From: JAZUCT01 sp045639255
Lineage (GTDB): Bacteria > Bacillota > Clostridia > Christensenellales > UBA1242
Reading direction: 5' to 3'
NCBI GenBank assembly: GCA_045639255.1
Contig: JAZUCT010000058.1
Location: 1 to 15,540, forward strand
Length of the DNA: 15,540 nucleotides
Part shown: piece after piece, positions 1-7,400 of the stretch
How positions within the stretch are numbered: position 1 is the stretch's first letter
Layout of the letters: each line of letters begins with the position of its first letter
Made by a program: the position numbers and the translations under genes
Notes under the pieces: model-generated
Told to the model about the DNA's origin: nothing
Seen by the model: only the letters and a program-made list of their open reading frames with translations
The model's database searches: none

Positions 1-75
1 TTTTTTTCTGTATAAACTTAAAAATGCATAAACTCGCAATCTTTTCTCATATACATTTTGTATGGGGGAACAATT

Positions 76-765
76 ATGAAAAAATGGATAATATTTTTAA
101 GCCTTGCATTAATTTGTTTAAGTTTTGCAGGTTGTCAGCAAAGCAACTATAAACTTCTTTTAAATAATGCAAGCGAATTGCGATATAACTTATTTGTTGG
201 TGAAACAGATAAAGTTTATTCAACCTATATGAGCGGACAACGCGAAGAACCTTATGTAAGCGATGGCATTCAAAACACCTTGCAAGATTTTGGTGTGCTA
301 ACCTTAAAATTTAAAAGTAATATTAATGTTCAAGAAGTGCAAGTTGAAATAACAATCGATGGGCACACATATTCCACAGTGCTTGAAAAAAACCCTTACG
401 AGTTAAACAGTTATGCGTGCGACATTGAAATTCTTGTTGGTGACGAAGCAAACATAAGTTATGTTTATGTTGTTAATAATGTTTCAAATCAGGTGGATAT
501 GAACAATGCACAAACAGAATGGCAAGTGGATTGCTTTAATGCATTAAAAAGGGCAAGCGAAGAACTTTCTTCTTTCATTGAAAAACACAGGGAAGGAAAC
601 AAATTGCAAGCCGAAGTGTTTGTAAAAATTGCTTTCGACAGCACCAACGATTTAAAGCCATATTTTTGGCTTGTGCAAATTGTTGCCACCGATGGAACAT
701 CAAGTCAATTGGTTATTGACCCATTAAATAATGAAGTTCTTGTTAAAACTAACGCGGTGGGTTAG
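76..765 (+). CDS. Putative lipoprotein of unknown function
   Basis: This 229-residue protein begins with two lysines and a hydrophobic stretch (residues 4-18), followed by Phe-Ala-Gly-Cys with Cys20 as the probable lipidation site. The lipobox is slightly atypical because Phe, not Leu, is at -3. It should be exported, lipidated and held on the outer face of the membrane. The mature part is mixed and beta-rich, with no motif that I recognise. The start at 76 is chosen over the upstream in-frame TTG at 58 because GGGGGAA at 64-70 lies five bases before it, and the signal peptide then begins properly with MKKW. The next gene, hflX, starts 52 bases downstream from its own apparent promoter, so co-transcription is possible but not required. 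The family and function are unknown to me; the lipoprotein call is fairly secure. Confidence 0.8.
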   Translation: MKKWIIFLSLALICLSFAGCQQSNYKLLLNNASELRYNLFVGETDKVYSTYMSGQREEPYVSDGIQNTLQDFGVLTLKFKSNINVQEVQVEITIDGHTYSTVLEKNPYELNSYACDIEILVGDEANISYVYVVNNVSNQVDMNNAQTEWQVDCFNALKRASEELSSFIEKHREGNKLQAEVFVKIAFDSTNDLKPYFWLVQIVATDGTSSQLVIDPLNNEVLVKTNAVG

Positions 766-795
766 TTGCCTAAAAATAAAAATATGTGCTAGAAT
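766..795 (+). promoter_or_regulatory. Probable housekeeping promoter of hflX
   Basis: TTGCCT at 766-771 and TAGAAT at 790-795 are separated by 18 bases. TG one base upstream of the -10 gives an extended -10 (TGCTAGAAT). Transcription would start near 802, leaving a very short leader that carries GGAG at 803-806. The same 11 bases, TGTGCTAGAAT, recur in the promoter of the minus-strand gene that starts at 14515. The assignment is by consensus only. Confidence 0.55.
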
Positions 796-817
796 AACAT
801 TCGGAGAGTGATGTTTT

Positions 818-2416
818 ATGGCACAAATAACAGGCAACTTAAATGGCATTAAAAAAACATATATTAACTTGCTTAACAATCTTTGCTGTGAAAGTTATGA
901 AAGCAAAGAATTTGTTAACTATAATCTTTTAAACGAAGTTTGCAAAATTTCGGTTGCAATTGGCAAAGAAATTGGCTTAAAAATTGCCCGTAATGGCGAA
1001 CTGCAAGAACTTATTGTTGGAAGTTGCGATAGTGTAAGTTTTGAAAGCCCCAAAGGTGTTAACAAGTTTAATGGCATAAGGTTTATTCACACACACCCAA
1101 ACGGCAACCCAAATCTTTCAAATATGGATATTTCTGCATTAAAGAACAACATGCTGGATTGTGTTTGTGCTGTTGCGCTGGATAATTCTGGTTATATGCT
1201 TTGCTTAACTGTGGGAATTAATGGTGAAAAAGGTGTTGAAACATATTCATATAAAAATGTGTATGAACTTAATAATTCCAACATATTAACTTTAATTTTG
1301 GAAGCCGAACAATTAATTAAAAAAAGTTCGCCAATAACTTACACAACGGGTGCAAACAGCAAAAAGGCAATAAGTGTGCTTGTTAGTTTTAACAACAAAC
1401 AAAATGTTAAAGCCGACCTTATTGAACTTTCTGAACTTGCAAAAACCGCAGGCATTGAAGTGGTGGATAGTGTTACGCAAAACCGAAAAACACCCGATAA
1501 CGCGTTTGTTATTGGCGTTGGAAAACTTGAAGAAATAAAACAAAAACTGCAACTAACAGGTGCTAACCTTGTTATTTTTGATAACGAACTTAGCGGAAGC
1601 AAATTAAATAATCTTGAAACTCAACTTGGTGTTAAGGTTATTGATCGCAGTATGTTAATTTTGGATATTTTTGCAGGCAGGGCAAAAAGCAACGAAGGTA
1701 AGTTGCAAGTTGCACTTGCACAAGCAAAATTCAGTTTGCCAAGGCTAAGCGGTTTAAGTGGAACAAGTGGCAGATTTGGTGGCGGTGTTGGAATGCGTGG
1801 TCCCGGCGAAACAAAATTGGAACTTGATCGCAGGGTTATTGAAAAAAACATTGTTAAACTTCAAAAACAACTTGCAGGTTTGCATAATGGCAGAAAATTG
1901 CGCAGGGAAAAGCGTTTAACCAACAACCAAAAAACTGTTTCACTTGTGGGCTATACTAACAGCGGAAAATCCACCTTGCTTAACACAATAACCAAAGCAA
2001 ATGTATATGCTAAGGATCAACTTTTTGCAACGCTGGATACAACAACCCGTTTTGTTTGGGTTAACGAACAACAAAACTTTTTGTTAACCGACACCGTTGG
2101 CTTTATATCAAAACTTCCGCACGAGTTTATTGAAGCATTTGCTTCCACTTTGGAAGAAACCGTGTTTGCAAATCTGTTGTTGCATGTTGTTGATGCATCT
2201 AACCCAAACTTTGAAAATCAAATGAAGGTGGTTAACGAAGTTCTTGAAAAAATTGAAGCAAATTTTATTCCAGTTCTAGTGGTGTTTAACAAAACAGATA
2301 AAGTTCCAAACTTCAAAGTTCCACAAGGTGTTGGAAATTATGTTTGTGTTTCTGCAAAAGAAAACATTGGCATAGATAAACTTAAACAAAAAATAATTGA
2401 AATGCTTTATAACTAA
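818..2416 (+). CDS. hflX: Ribosome-associated GTPase HflX with N-terminal JAMM/RadC-like domain
   Basis: HflX is a GTPase that binds the 50S subunit and splits or rescues stalled ribosomes. The 532-residue product shows the HflX N-terminal domain (about 184-345, with GVGKLEEI at 234-241, VIDRS at 274-278, and a glycine-rich linker ending in GPGETKLELDRR near 328-339). A complete G domain follows: G1 GYTNSGKST 378-386, G3 DTVGF 425-429, G4 NKTD 491-494, G5 SAK 512-514. Two things depart from the E. coli form. First, about 170 residues precede the HflX core and carry His91-Thr-His93, seven residues, then Ser101-x-x-Asp104. This is the JAMM/MPN metal-site pattern also seen in RadC, with Glu64 as a possible catalytic acid. 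Second, the protein ends just after the G domain, without the usual C-terminal domain. Long-form clostridial HflX proteins with a similar extension exist as far as I recall; whether they are enzymatically active is unknown to me. The start has GGAG 11 bases upstream. Confidence 0.95.
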   Translation: MAQITGNLNGIKKTYINLLNNLCCESYESKEFVNYNLLNEVCKISVAIGKEIGLKIARNGELQELIVGSCDSVSFESPKGVNKFNGIRFIHTHPNGNPNLSNMDISALKNNMLDCVCAVALDNSGYMLCLTVGINGEKGVETYSYKNVYELNNSNILTLILEAEQLIKKSSPITYTTGANSKKAISVLVSFNNKQNVKADLIELSELAKTAGIEVVDSVTQNRKTPDNAFVIGVGKLEEIKQKLQLTGANLVIFDNELSGSKLNNLETQLGVKVIDRSMLILDIFAGRAKSNEGKLQVALAQAKFSLPRLSGLSGTSGRFGGGVGMRGPGETKLELDRRVIEKNIVKLQKQLAGLHNGRKLRREKRLTNNQKTVSLVGYTNSGKSTLLNTITKANVYAKDQLFATLDTTTRFVWVNEQQNFLLTDTVGFISKLPHEFIEAFASTLEETVFANLLLHVVDASNPNFENQMKVVNEVLEKIEANFIPVLVVFNKTDKVPNFKVPQGVGNYVCVSAKENIGIDKLKQKIIEMLYN

Positions 2417-2438
2417 AAAGGGGAAGAACCCCCTTTTT
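2415..2438 (+). terminator. Rho-independent terminator of hflX
   Basis: AAAAAGGGG at 2415-2423 pairs perfectly with CCCCTTTTT at 2430-2438 around a six-base loop, and the right arm ends in the U-tract. It overlaps the last bases of the hflX stop codon. Confidence 0.85.
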
Positions 2439-2523
2439 AACTCTACTTCTTGTTACACAAAAAGGCAACTTTCTATGAAAGCAAAGAAACAAACTTGTTC
2501 TTTTACCACAAAAGAACCAAAAC

Positions 2524-2547
2524 TTCGGGGGTTGCGATTCCCCCGAA
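2524..2547. repeat. Perfect GC-rich inverted repeat
   Basis: TTCGGGGG (2524-2531) and CCCCCGAA (2540-2547) form a perfect 8-bp stem around the loop TTGCGATT. No T-tract follows on either strand, so it does not look like a normal terminator. It may be part of a dispersed intergenic repeat or a processing structure. Confidence 0.5.
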
Positions 2548-2613
2548 CACCACAAACGCTTTTAGCAGTTTGAATTTAAATCACAGTTGAGATAAATACT
2601 TATATTTTTGTGT

Positions 2614-2650
2614 CATTCTTAGAACGAACGCAGTGAGTGAACCAGAATCT
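2614..2650. repeat. Candidate dispersed repeat (imperfect palindrome)
   Basis: ATTCT at 2615-2619 can pair with AGAAT at 2644-2648. The interior contains GAACGAACG and GTGAGTGA. I recall very similar short intergenic sequences (of the CATTCTGAGCGAA...GAAGAATCT kind) occurring in many copies in unrelated bacterial genomes. Only one copy is in this window, so repetitiveness cannot be shown here. Confidence 0.35.
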
Positions 2651-2685
2651 AGCAAAGTGTAAAACAATTCTTTTATATTGATTTT

Positions 2686-2706
2686 AACATAGTAAAATTT
2701 TTCACA
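2686..2706. repeat. 21-base AT-rich element, copy 1
   Basis: This element matches 3737-3757 at 19 of 21 positions; the shared core includes AACATAG and AAAATTTTTCA. It lies 116 bases before the start codon at 2823. It could be part of a promoter or regulator site shared by the genes at 2823 and 3780, but the differing distances to the start codons argue against identical use. Confidence 0.35.
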
Positions 2707-2822
2707 TATTTCTTCTTAACTTAATATTATGTAACAGAACTTAATGCTACATATCCTGCTTGCAAATTGGTGTTTTTGCAAGTTGTGTTATGTTGCATTT
2801 TTTATTTAAAGGAGAATTTTTT

Positions 2823-3257
2823 ATGACAACAAAACATTTTTATGTAAATTATCGCTATAACCCAACAAGCGAATGTTATTACAACAATTTTGATGAAACA
2901 GATAATTATTTTAACCAAAGAAATTATGATAACCAAAAAGGTTATAACTATTATGAACAAGATTATAATAACTATGGTTACAATAACTATGGCTATGATA
3001 ACAATTTTGATAATTGGCACAATAACAATTGCAATTATGAAAGGTTTGAAAGAAAGCAATTCACTTGCCATTGTGAACAACAAAATTGGGGCTGGAAAGA
3101 AGATAACCACAATTGCAATCAAAAACGCAACCGTTGCGAGCACAACGAAAAAGATTTTGATTGTGGCAGAGAACAAAAACAAAATTGCAACAAAAAAGAA
3201 CGCCACAACTGCAATTGTTTCAGGTGCAGATTTAAAAATTTCTTTAAATGTTGCTAA
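2823..3257 (+). CDS. Asn/Tyr/Cys-rich low-complexity protein
   Basis: This 144-residue protein has two zones of unusual composition. Residues 1-72 are Asn/Tyr-rich and hold all 16 tyrosines, including the near-repeat NNYGYNNYGYDNN at about 49-61. Residues 80-144 are rich in Cys, Asn, Lys, Arg and Glu and hold 11 of the 13 cysteines, ending in Cys-Cys. There are 31 asparagines in all. It has no signal peptide or membrane segment. The start at 2823 is chosen over an upstream in-frame codon at 2760 because GGAG at 2811-2814 is correctly spaced and the 21 residues before it do not fit the composition. Such composition is known in spore-coat and other cross-linked structural proteins, where Tyr and Cys form covalent links; that role here is inference. 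It has its own terminator and faces the Cys-rich gene at 3332-3568. Confidence 0.75.
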   Translation: MTTKHFYVNYRYNPTSECYYNNFDETDNYFNQRNYDNQKGYNYYEQDYNNYGYNNYGYDNNFDNWHNNNCNYERFERKQFTCHCEQQNWGWKEDNHNCNQKRNRCEHNEKDFDCGREQKQNCNKKERHNCNCFRCRFKNFFKCC

Positions 3258-3258
3258 C

Positions 3259-3282
3259 AAAACAGGATTCATTCCTGTTTTT
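3259..3282 (+). terminator. Rho-independent terminator of the Asn/Tyr/Cys-rich gene
   Basis: AAAACAGGA (3259-3267) pairs with TCCTGTTTT (3273-3281) around TTCAT, followed by further Ts. It starts two bases after the stop codon. Confidence 0.75.
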
Positions 3283-3300
3283 ATTTTTAAAACTATAACA

Positions 3301-3324
3301 AAAAACGGGCAGCAGCCCGTTTTT
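3301..3324. terminator. Bidirectional terminator between convergent genes
   Basis: AAAAACGGGC (3301-3310) and GCCCGTTTTT (3315-3324) form a perfect 10-bp stem with loop AGCA. A-tract and T-tract on the two sides make it work on both strands. It serves the minus-strand gene ending at 3332 and backs up the plus-strand terminator at 3259-3282. Confidence 0.85.
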
Positions 3325-3331
3325 GTTGTTC

Positions 3332-3568
3332 TTAGCAGCAGAAATCTTTTTCGTGTTTATTATCGCAACCACCGCAAGTTAAAACTAAAAGTAACAATAA
3401 AATTAACCAGCAAGGGTCAATGCAGTTAAGAATATCTGTGCAGCAAACTATGTATATAATGGCAAGAATCCAAAGGATATTGCAACCGCAACCACAATCG
3501 TTATCATAGTGTTTTCTGCATTTTCCACCACCAAACATATTTCCTAAGCCTGAAAAAACATTATTCAT
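3332..3568 (-). CDS. Small cysteine-rich membrane protein
   Basis: This protein has 78 residues, 12 of them cysteine (17, 25, 27, 29, 42, 43, 49, 53, 65, 68, 77, 78). A Gly-rich N-terminus (residues 6-15) leads to CGCGC at 25-29 and two hydrophobic segments (about 31-43 and 54-64). A polar tail ends in Cys-Cys. A strong ribosome binding site (GGAGGG on the minus strand) precedes ATG at 3568 by about nine bases, and the gene ends against a perfect bidirectional terminator, so it is very likely real. It resembles small Cys/Gly-rich sporulation or coat-associated membrane peptides in general character, but I cannot name a family. The facing gene at 2823 is also Cys-rich and also ends in Cys-Cys, which suggests a related role. 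Confidence 0.75.
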   Translation of the reverse strand: MNNVFSGLGNMFGGGKCRKHYDNDCGCGCNILWILAIIYIVCCTDILNCIDPCWLILLLLLVLTCGGCDNKHEKDFCC

Positions 3569-3736
3569 ACTTTAATTCCCTCCTATATGAATTTTCTTTT
3601 TTGTTTTTGCCTAAAACAATCTTTACACTTCATAATATAGATTTTTTAAAAAATGTGTGATAAAAAAATGCACAAAAAAACAAATTTCTTTTAATTATTA
3701 AATATTATTATTAAATAACAATATCTTTTCATTTAT

Positions 3737-3757
3737 AACATAGCAAAATTTTTCATA
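3737..3757. repeat. 21-base AT-rich element, copy 2
   Basis: This is the second copy of the element at 2686-2706 (19 of 21 identical). It lies 22 bases before the TspO-family start codon. CATAAACTA at its right edge fits the -10 pattern known for Bacillus sigma-K (CATA-N3-TA), but no well-spaced -35 was found, so this is only a hint. Confidence 0.35.
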
Positions 3758-3779
3758 AACTATTTTTAAAGGTGAAATT

Positions 3780-4289
3780 ATGCAGTTAAGCTTTGTTGTT
3801 CAACAAAAGAAAAAACCAAAAGTTAAATTCAATGTTAATGCCTTAATTTGTGCAGTTTTAGTTTTTGTTGCAGTTATGGTTAACATTTTGTTAGGCATAT
3901 GGTTGGGGTTAAGTTGTGAAAATTGGTTAAATTCGCTTATTAAACCGCCATTCTATGTTGCATCAATTTTAAGCGCAGTTATATCTGTGCCAGTTATTGT
4001 TATTGCAGGCATAGGTGTGCATTTCAGCGTTATGTTTGAAAAAAACAAAAAACAAGTTGTTTTATTTGCAATTGCCACTTTTGTGCTTAACATAGCAATA
4101 ATTATTTTAATGTTTGTGTTTAACTTGCTTGCATTAAGTTTGCTTGCAATTGTTTCAAACATTGTTGTTTGTTGTTATTATTTTAAACAACTTAAACCAC
4201 GCAGTTTGGGGCAGTTAATGTTTATTCCTTACATAATTTGGTTGCTTTTTAACACAGTTGTTGTTTATTCATTGTTTCTGCTTAATTAA
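3780..4289 (+). CDS. TspO/MBR-family membrane protein, tryptophan-poor
   Basis: TspO/MBR proteins are five-helix membrane proteins that bind porphyrins and hydrophobic ligands and have been linked to tetrapyrrole and stress signalling. Over its 169 residues this product keeps the family's first-loop signature as WLNSLIKPPF (49-58) and the C-terminal pattern as PYIIWLLFN (150-158) within the last helix. Five hydrophobic segments follow from about 20, 62, 92, 112 and 145. The family is usually rich in tryptophan; here only three remain (41, 49, 154). The second half of the loop-1 motif, normally Pro-Pro, is replaced by Val-Ala, so ligand binding may differ. AAAGGTG lies five bases before the start. 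The gene stands alone between the minus-strand Cys-rich gene and the surface-protein gene. The family call rests on the motifs and the length; the ligand is unknown. Confidence 0.72.
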   Translation: MQLSFVVQQKKKPKVKFNVNALICAVLVFVAVMVNILLGIWLGLSCENWLNSLIKPPFYVASILSAVISVPVIVIAGIGVHFSVMFEKNKKQVVLFAIATFVLNIAIIILMFVFNLLALSLLAIVSNIVVCCYYFKQLKPRSLGQLMFIPYIIWLLFNTVVVYSLFLLN

Positions 4290-4358
4290 ACTTTTTTAAA
4301 TTTTCTTAAATAATTGGTATATTTTTCCAAAACTGGATTAAACTACCAATAACACTCG

Positions 4359-4403
4359 CCAAAAAACAAATAAATAAAAGGCAGTTTTATTGGTTATTTT
4401 TGG
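4359..4403 (+). terminator. Interrupted A/T hairpin, possible terminator of the TspO-family gene
   Basis: AATAAAA (4373-4379) pairs with TTTTATT (4385-4391), and CCAAAAA (4359-4365) with TTTTTGG (4397-4403), with an internal loop between the two stems. It lies about 70 bases after the stop codon at 4289, and its right arm ends one base before the -35 of the next promoter. The stem is weak, so termination is uncertain. Confidence 0.4.
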
Positions 4404-4432
4404 TTGACAAATAAACAGTGATAGTATAAAAT
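4404..4432 (+). promoter_or_regulatory. Strong housekeeping promoter of the surface-protein gene
   Basis: A perfect TTGACA at 4404-4409 lies 17 bases before TAAAAT at 4427-4432. Transcription would start near 4440 and leave an AT-rich leader of about 45 bases, with AAGGAG at 4471-4476, nine bases before ATG. This is the best promoter match in the window. Confidence 0.75.
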
Positions 4433-4485
4433 TTATTATGTTATTTAATTTATATTATCATAAATAATTTAAGGAGATTTATATA

Positions 4486-7400
4486 ATGAAAAAATTCAAC
4501 AAAGTTGTGGCAGGAATGATGGTGCTTGGAATGGGCGCAGGTGTTGCAGGTGCTCTTCCAGTTAACAATAACACTCAAACAGTTTCAGCACAAACTTCAA
4601 ACAGTTTCACAGTTTCAGGTTTTAACACAGATCTTGAAATTGGCGAAAGTGTTACTCTTCCAACTGTTGCAGATGCAACTTTAACTGTTACAGACCCATC
4701 TGGTGCAAATGTTACATTAACAGGCAATGTTTTAACAGCAACAAAACTTGGAACATACACTGTAAGATATGTTAAAAATATTGCAAATAGCAATGGTAAA
4801 TCTGTTCAAGAATATAAAGTTGTTGTAACAGGCGATAAACCAACCCTAAAATTCAGCGATAACAATTCACGCATAATTCCAGCAACAACAAACTTCTCAA
4901 AGGATATTGTTCTTCCAGTTCCAACTGTTGAAAGTGCAGATGGTGAAGAAATTGAAAATGCAGAAGTAACAGTTTCAATTGCTAAACCAGACCACACAAC
5001 AATTGAAGTTACAAACGCACAACTAACTGCAACCGATGGTTATGCACTTGATGTTGCTATTGAAGGTATTTACACAATCACTTACAAATATGTTAACTCA
5101 CACAATGTTATTGCATATAAAACATTCCAAGTTAACGCAAAAGAAAGTTATGATTCTTCAAACATCAAACTTGTTCACTCACTAAAAGGCACAATGCCAA
5201 CTTCAATCAATCTTGGTTCTGTTGTAACACTTCCATCAGTAACCGTTAAAGATGAAAATAATTCAAGTGAAGAAGTTTCAGCATACTATTCAATCAAAGT
5301 TAAAAACATTGCAAGTGGCAACGAATATGTTGTTAATGCAGATAACGAATTCACACCTATGGAAGAAGGTGCTTATAAAGTTACCTACACAATTAACGAT
5401 TTCTTTGGCAGCAAATTAAACGGAAGTGAAGATAACACTTATTCTTACACAATTGATAAATGCGAAGATAATTTAAGACCAGAAGCAATGGCTGTTAATG
5501 CTTACACAGCAACAAAAGTTGGCGAAACTTCAAAAGTTAGAGTTGCTGTAAGCGATGTTAAAAATGCAGAAACAAGCATTGTTTCAAAATTCTATGTAAC
5601 TGAAAACGCAGATAACACTTACACAATTCCTGCAATTTTTGGTCTTGACGATTATGAAGTTCAAAAAGTTACTGATGGCGGAGTTGAATATTATGAATAT
5701 GATTCATCAAAATTCACTTTAATCAGAAAACTTATTAACTCAAATGGAACAACAATCAAAACTTGGTCAAGTGCATCAACAGATGTTAATGCTAACGAAG
5801 CAGTAACATTCGATTTCAAAAAATCAGAAGGTAACTATACTGGCACTTATAAAGTTGAATATACTGTTAAAGATAGAGCAAGTAACACTTCAAGTTCTCT
5901 TTCATATTCATTTGAAGTTGTTGAAGGCCTTGCAGCAGATAAAGATAGGTCTGCACCAACAATCACATTCGATAGTTATAAACCAACCCTAGCAAAAGCA
6001 GGCGAAACAATCAGTTTTGCAAAACCAACTGTTGTTGACTACCTAGATGCTTCTGCAACCGATAAAGTTATTGGTGATACAAGGGTCGAAAGTTCAACAT
6101 ATTATTACTTCAATAACGATGTTGCTTCAAAAGTTAAAATTGAAGAAGATAAAAACAATGAAGATAACCTTGCATTCACACTTCCAAAAGATTTAACTGG
6201 CAAAACAAAACTAACAGTTATCACTTACGCTAAGGACGATCATAATGCTGAAACTTCAAACAGCTTTGAAATTGCTCTTGTTGGCGGTTTAACTGATAAC
6301 GATGCTCCACAAATCACAAGCGGTGACCTTGTTCTTAACGGCAACACACTTGTTGCAGGTGAAGAAGATAGCATTAACCAACTTGAAACCGTAACAATTA
6401 ACGATATCACTTTAACCGATGCAGATGCAAACTTTGGCGCATCAGTTAATGTTCGCTATTTCAAAAATGCAGACGATGCAATTGGAACTGAAATTGCACT
6501 TTCAAGTGTTAAAACAGTTTATGATAAAGCAAACAAAACAATCACATTGAAAAATGCAAGTTTTGTTGCAACCAATGTTGGAACTTATGTTGTTTCAGTT
6601 GTTGGACAAGATATTAATGGCAACACAATTGTTAAATCAACAAGTGTTAAAACTGTTGATGTTGTTGCACCAGAAATTGTTGTTAACTGGAACTATACAA
6701 GCATAAGCCTTAACCAAGCAATAACACTTCCACAAGTTAAAGTGTTCGATAACAACGAACTTGTTGCAAATCCAAAAGTAACAATTGAAGTTGAAGGCCC
6801 AAGTTACGAACTTAACGGATATTCATTTAAAGCACTTGCTAAGGGCGATTATTCATTCAAATTTGTTGCCGAAGATAACAGCGGAAACAAAGTTGAAAGT
6901 GCTGTGTTCACTGTTTATGCAGAAGATACAACTGCACCAACAATCACTCTTAACGAAGCATTTAAAGAAACCGCAGATCTTGTTATAGATAATGTAACAA
7001 ACAAATATACAGCAGTAAGGCTTCCTGGCTTTGTTGCAAACGATGAAAACGGAATTAACTGGACTGAAACAAAAGTTACAGTAACAAATAAATCTGGAAA
7101 CAAAGTTGAAGTAACTTCAACTGCTGATGGTGCATATGAATTTGTTCCAACAGGCAATGGTTCTTACACAGTTAACTATGTTGTTGTTGATAATTCAGGC
7201 CTAAAAACAACTGAAACTTACACAGTTAAAGTTGGTGATGTTGTTGGCCCAACAATCACAATTGGAAACACTGCAAAAAATAAACCAGGTTCTAAAAAAG
7301 TTGGCGATCAACTTGAACTTGACCTTTCTGCAATCACAATCACAGATGCAAAAGATGCAAACCTTATTCCTGATGGCGAAGATAAAGTAACCATGGAAGA

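Larger units (their letters stand above)
2439..2822. other. Non-coding stretch with hairpin and repeat-like sequences
   Basis: About 380 bases carry no convincing gene. The left part (2450-2560) is locally more GC-rich and contains a strong GC hairpin (2524-2547). A repeat-like imperfect hairpin lies at 2614-2650. The right part is very AT-rich and includes a 21-base element (2686-2706) that recurs upstream of the TspO-family gene. No tRNA fold or riboswitch core was recognised. The promoter of the 2823 gene must lie in the right part, but no clear -35/-10 pair stands out. Confidence 0.5.

Noticed and set aside
26..55. GCATA followed by CATATACA as a possible sporulation-type promoter for the lipoprotein gene
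   Set aside because: The -10 has two mismatches to the sigma-G pattern and no other evidence supports it. An ordinary TATACA -10 at 50-55 without a good -35 is equally likely.
2971..3000. 15-base near-tandem repeat (AATAACTATGG...) as a CRISPR or VNTR signal
   Set aside because: There are only two copies, and they encode the NNYGY near-repeat within the protein. No spacers or further units are present.
2802..3272. Minus-strand frame with a very hydrophobic Ile/Val-rich product
   Set aside because: It is the reverse reading of AAY/TAY codons in the Asn/Tyr-rich gene. It has no ribosome binding site and runs through the terminator.
2890..3429. Second plus-strand frame overlapping the Asn/Tyr-rich gene
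   Set aside because: It is a frame-shifted shadow (Ile/Thr/Lys-rich), crosses two terminators and enters the opposite gene, with no suitable ribosome binding site.
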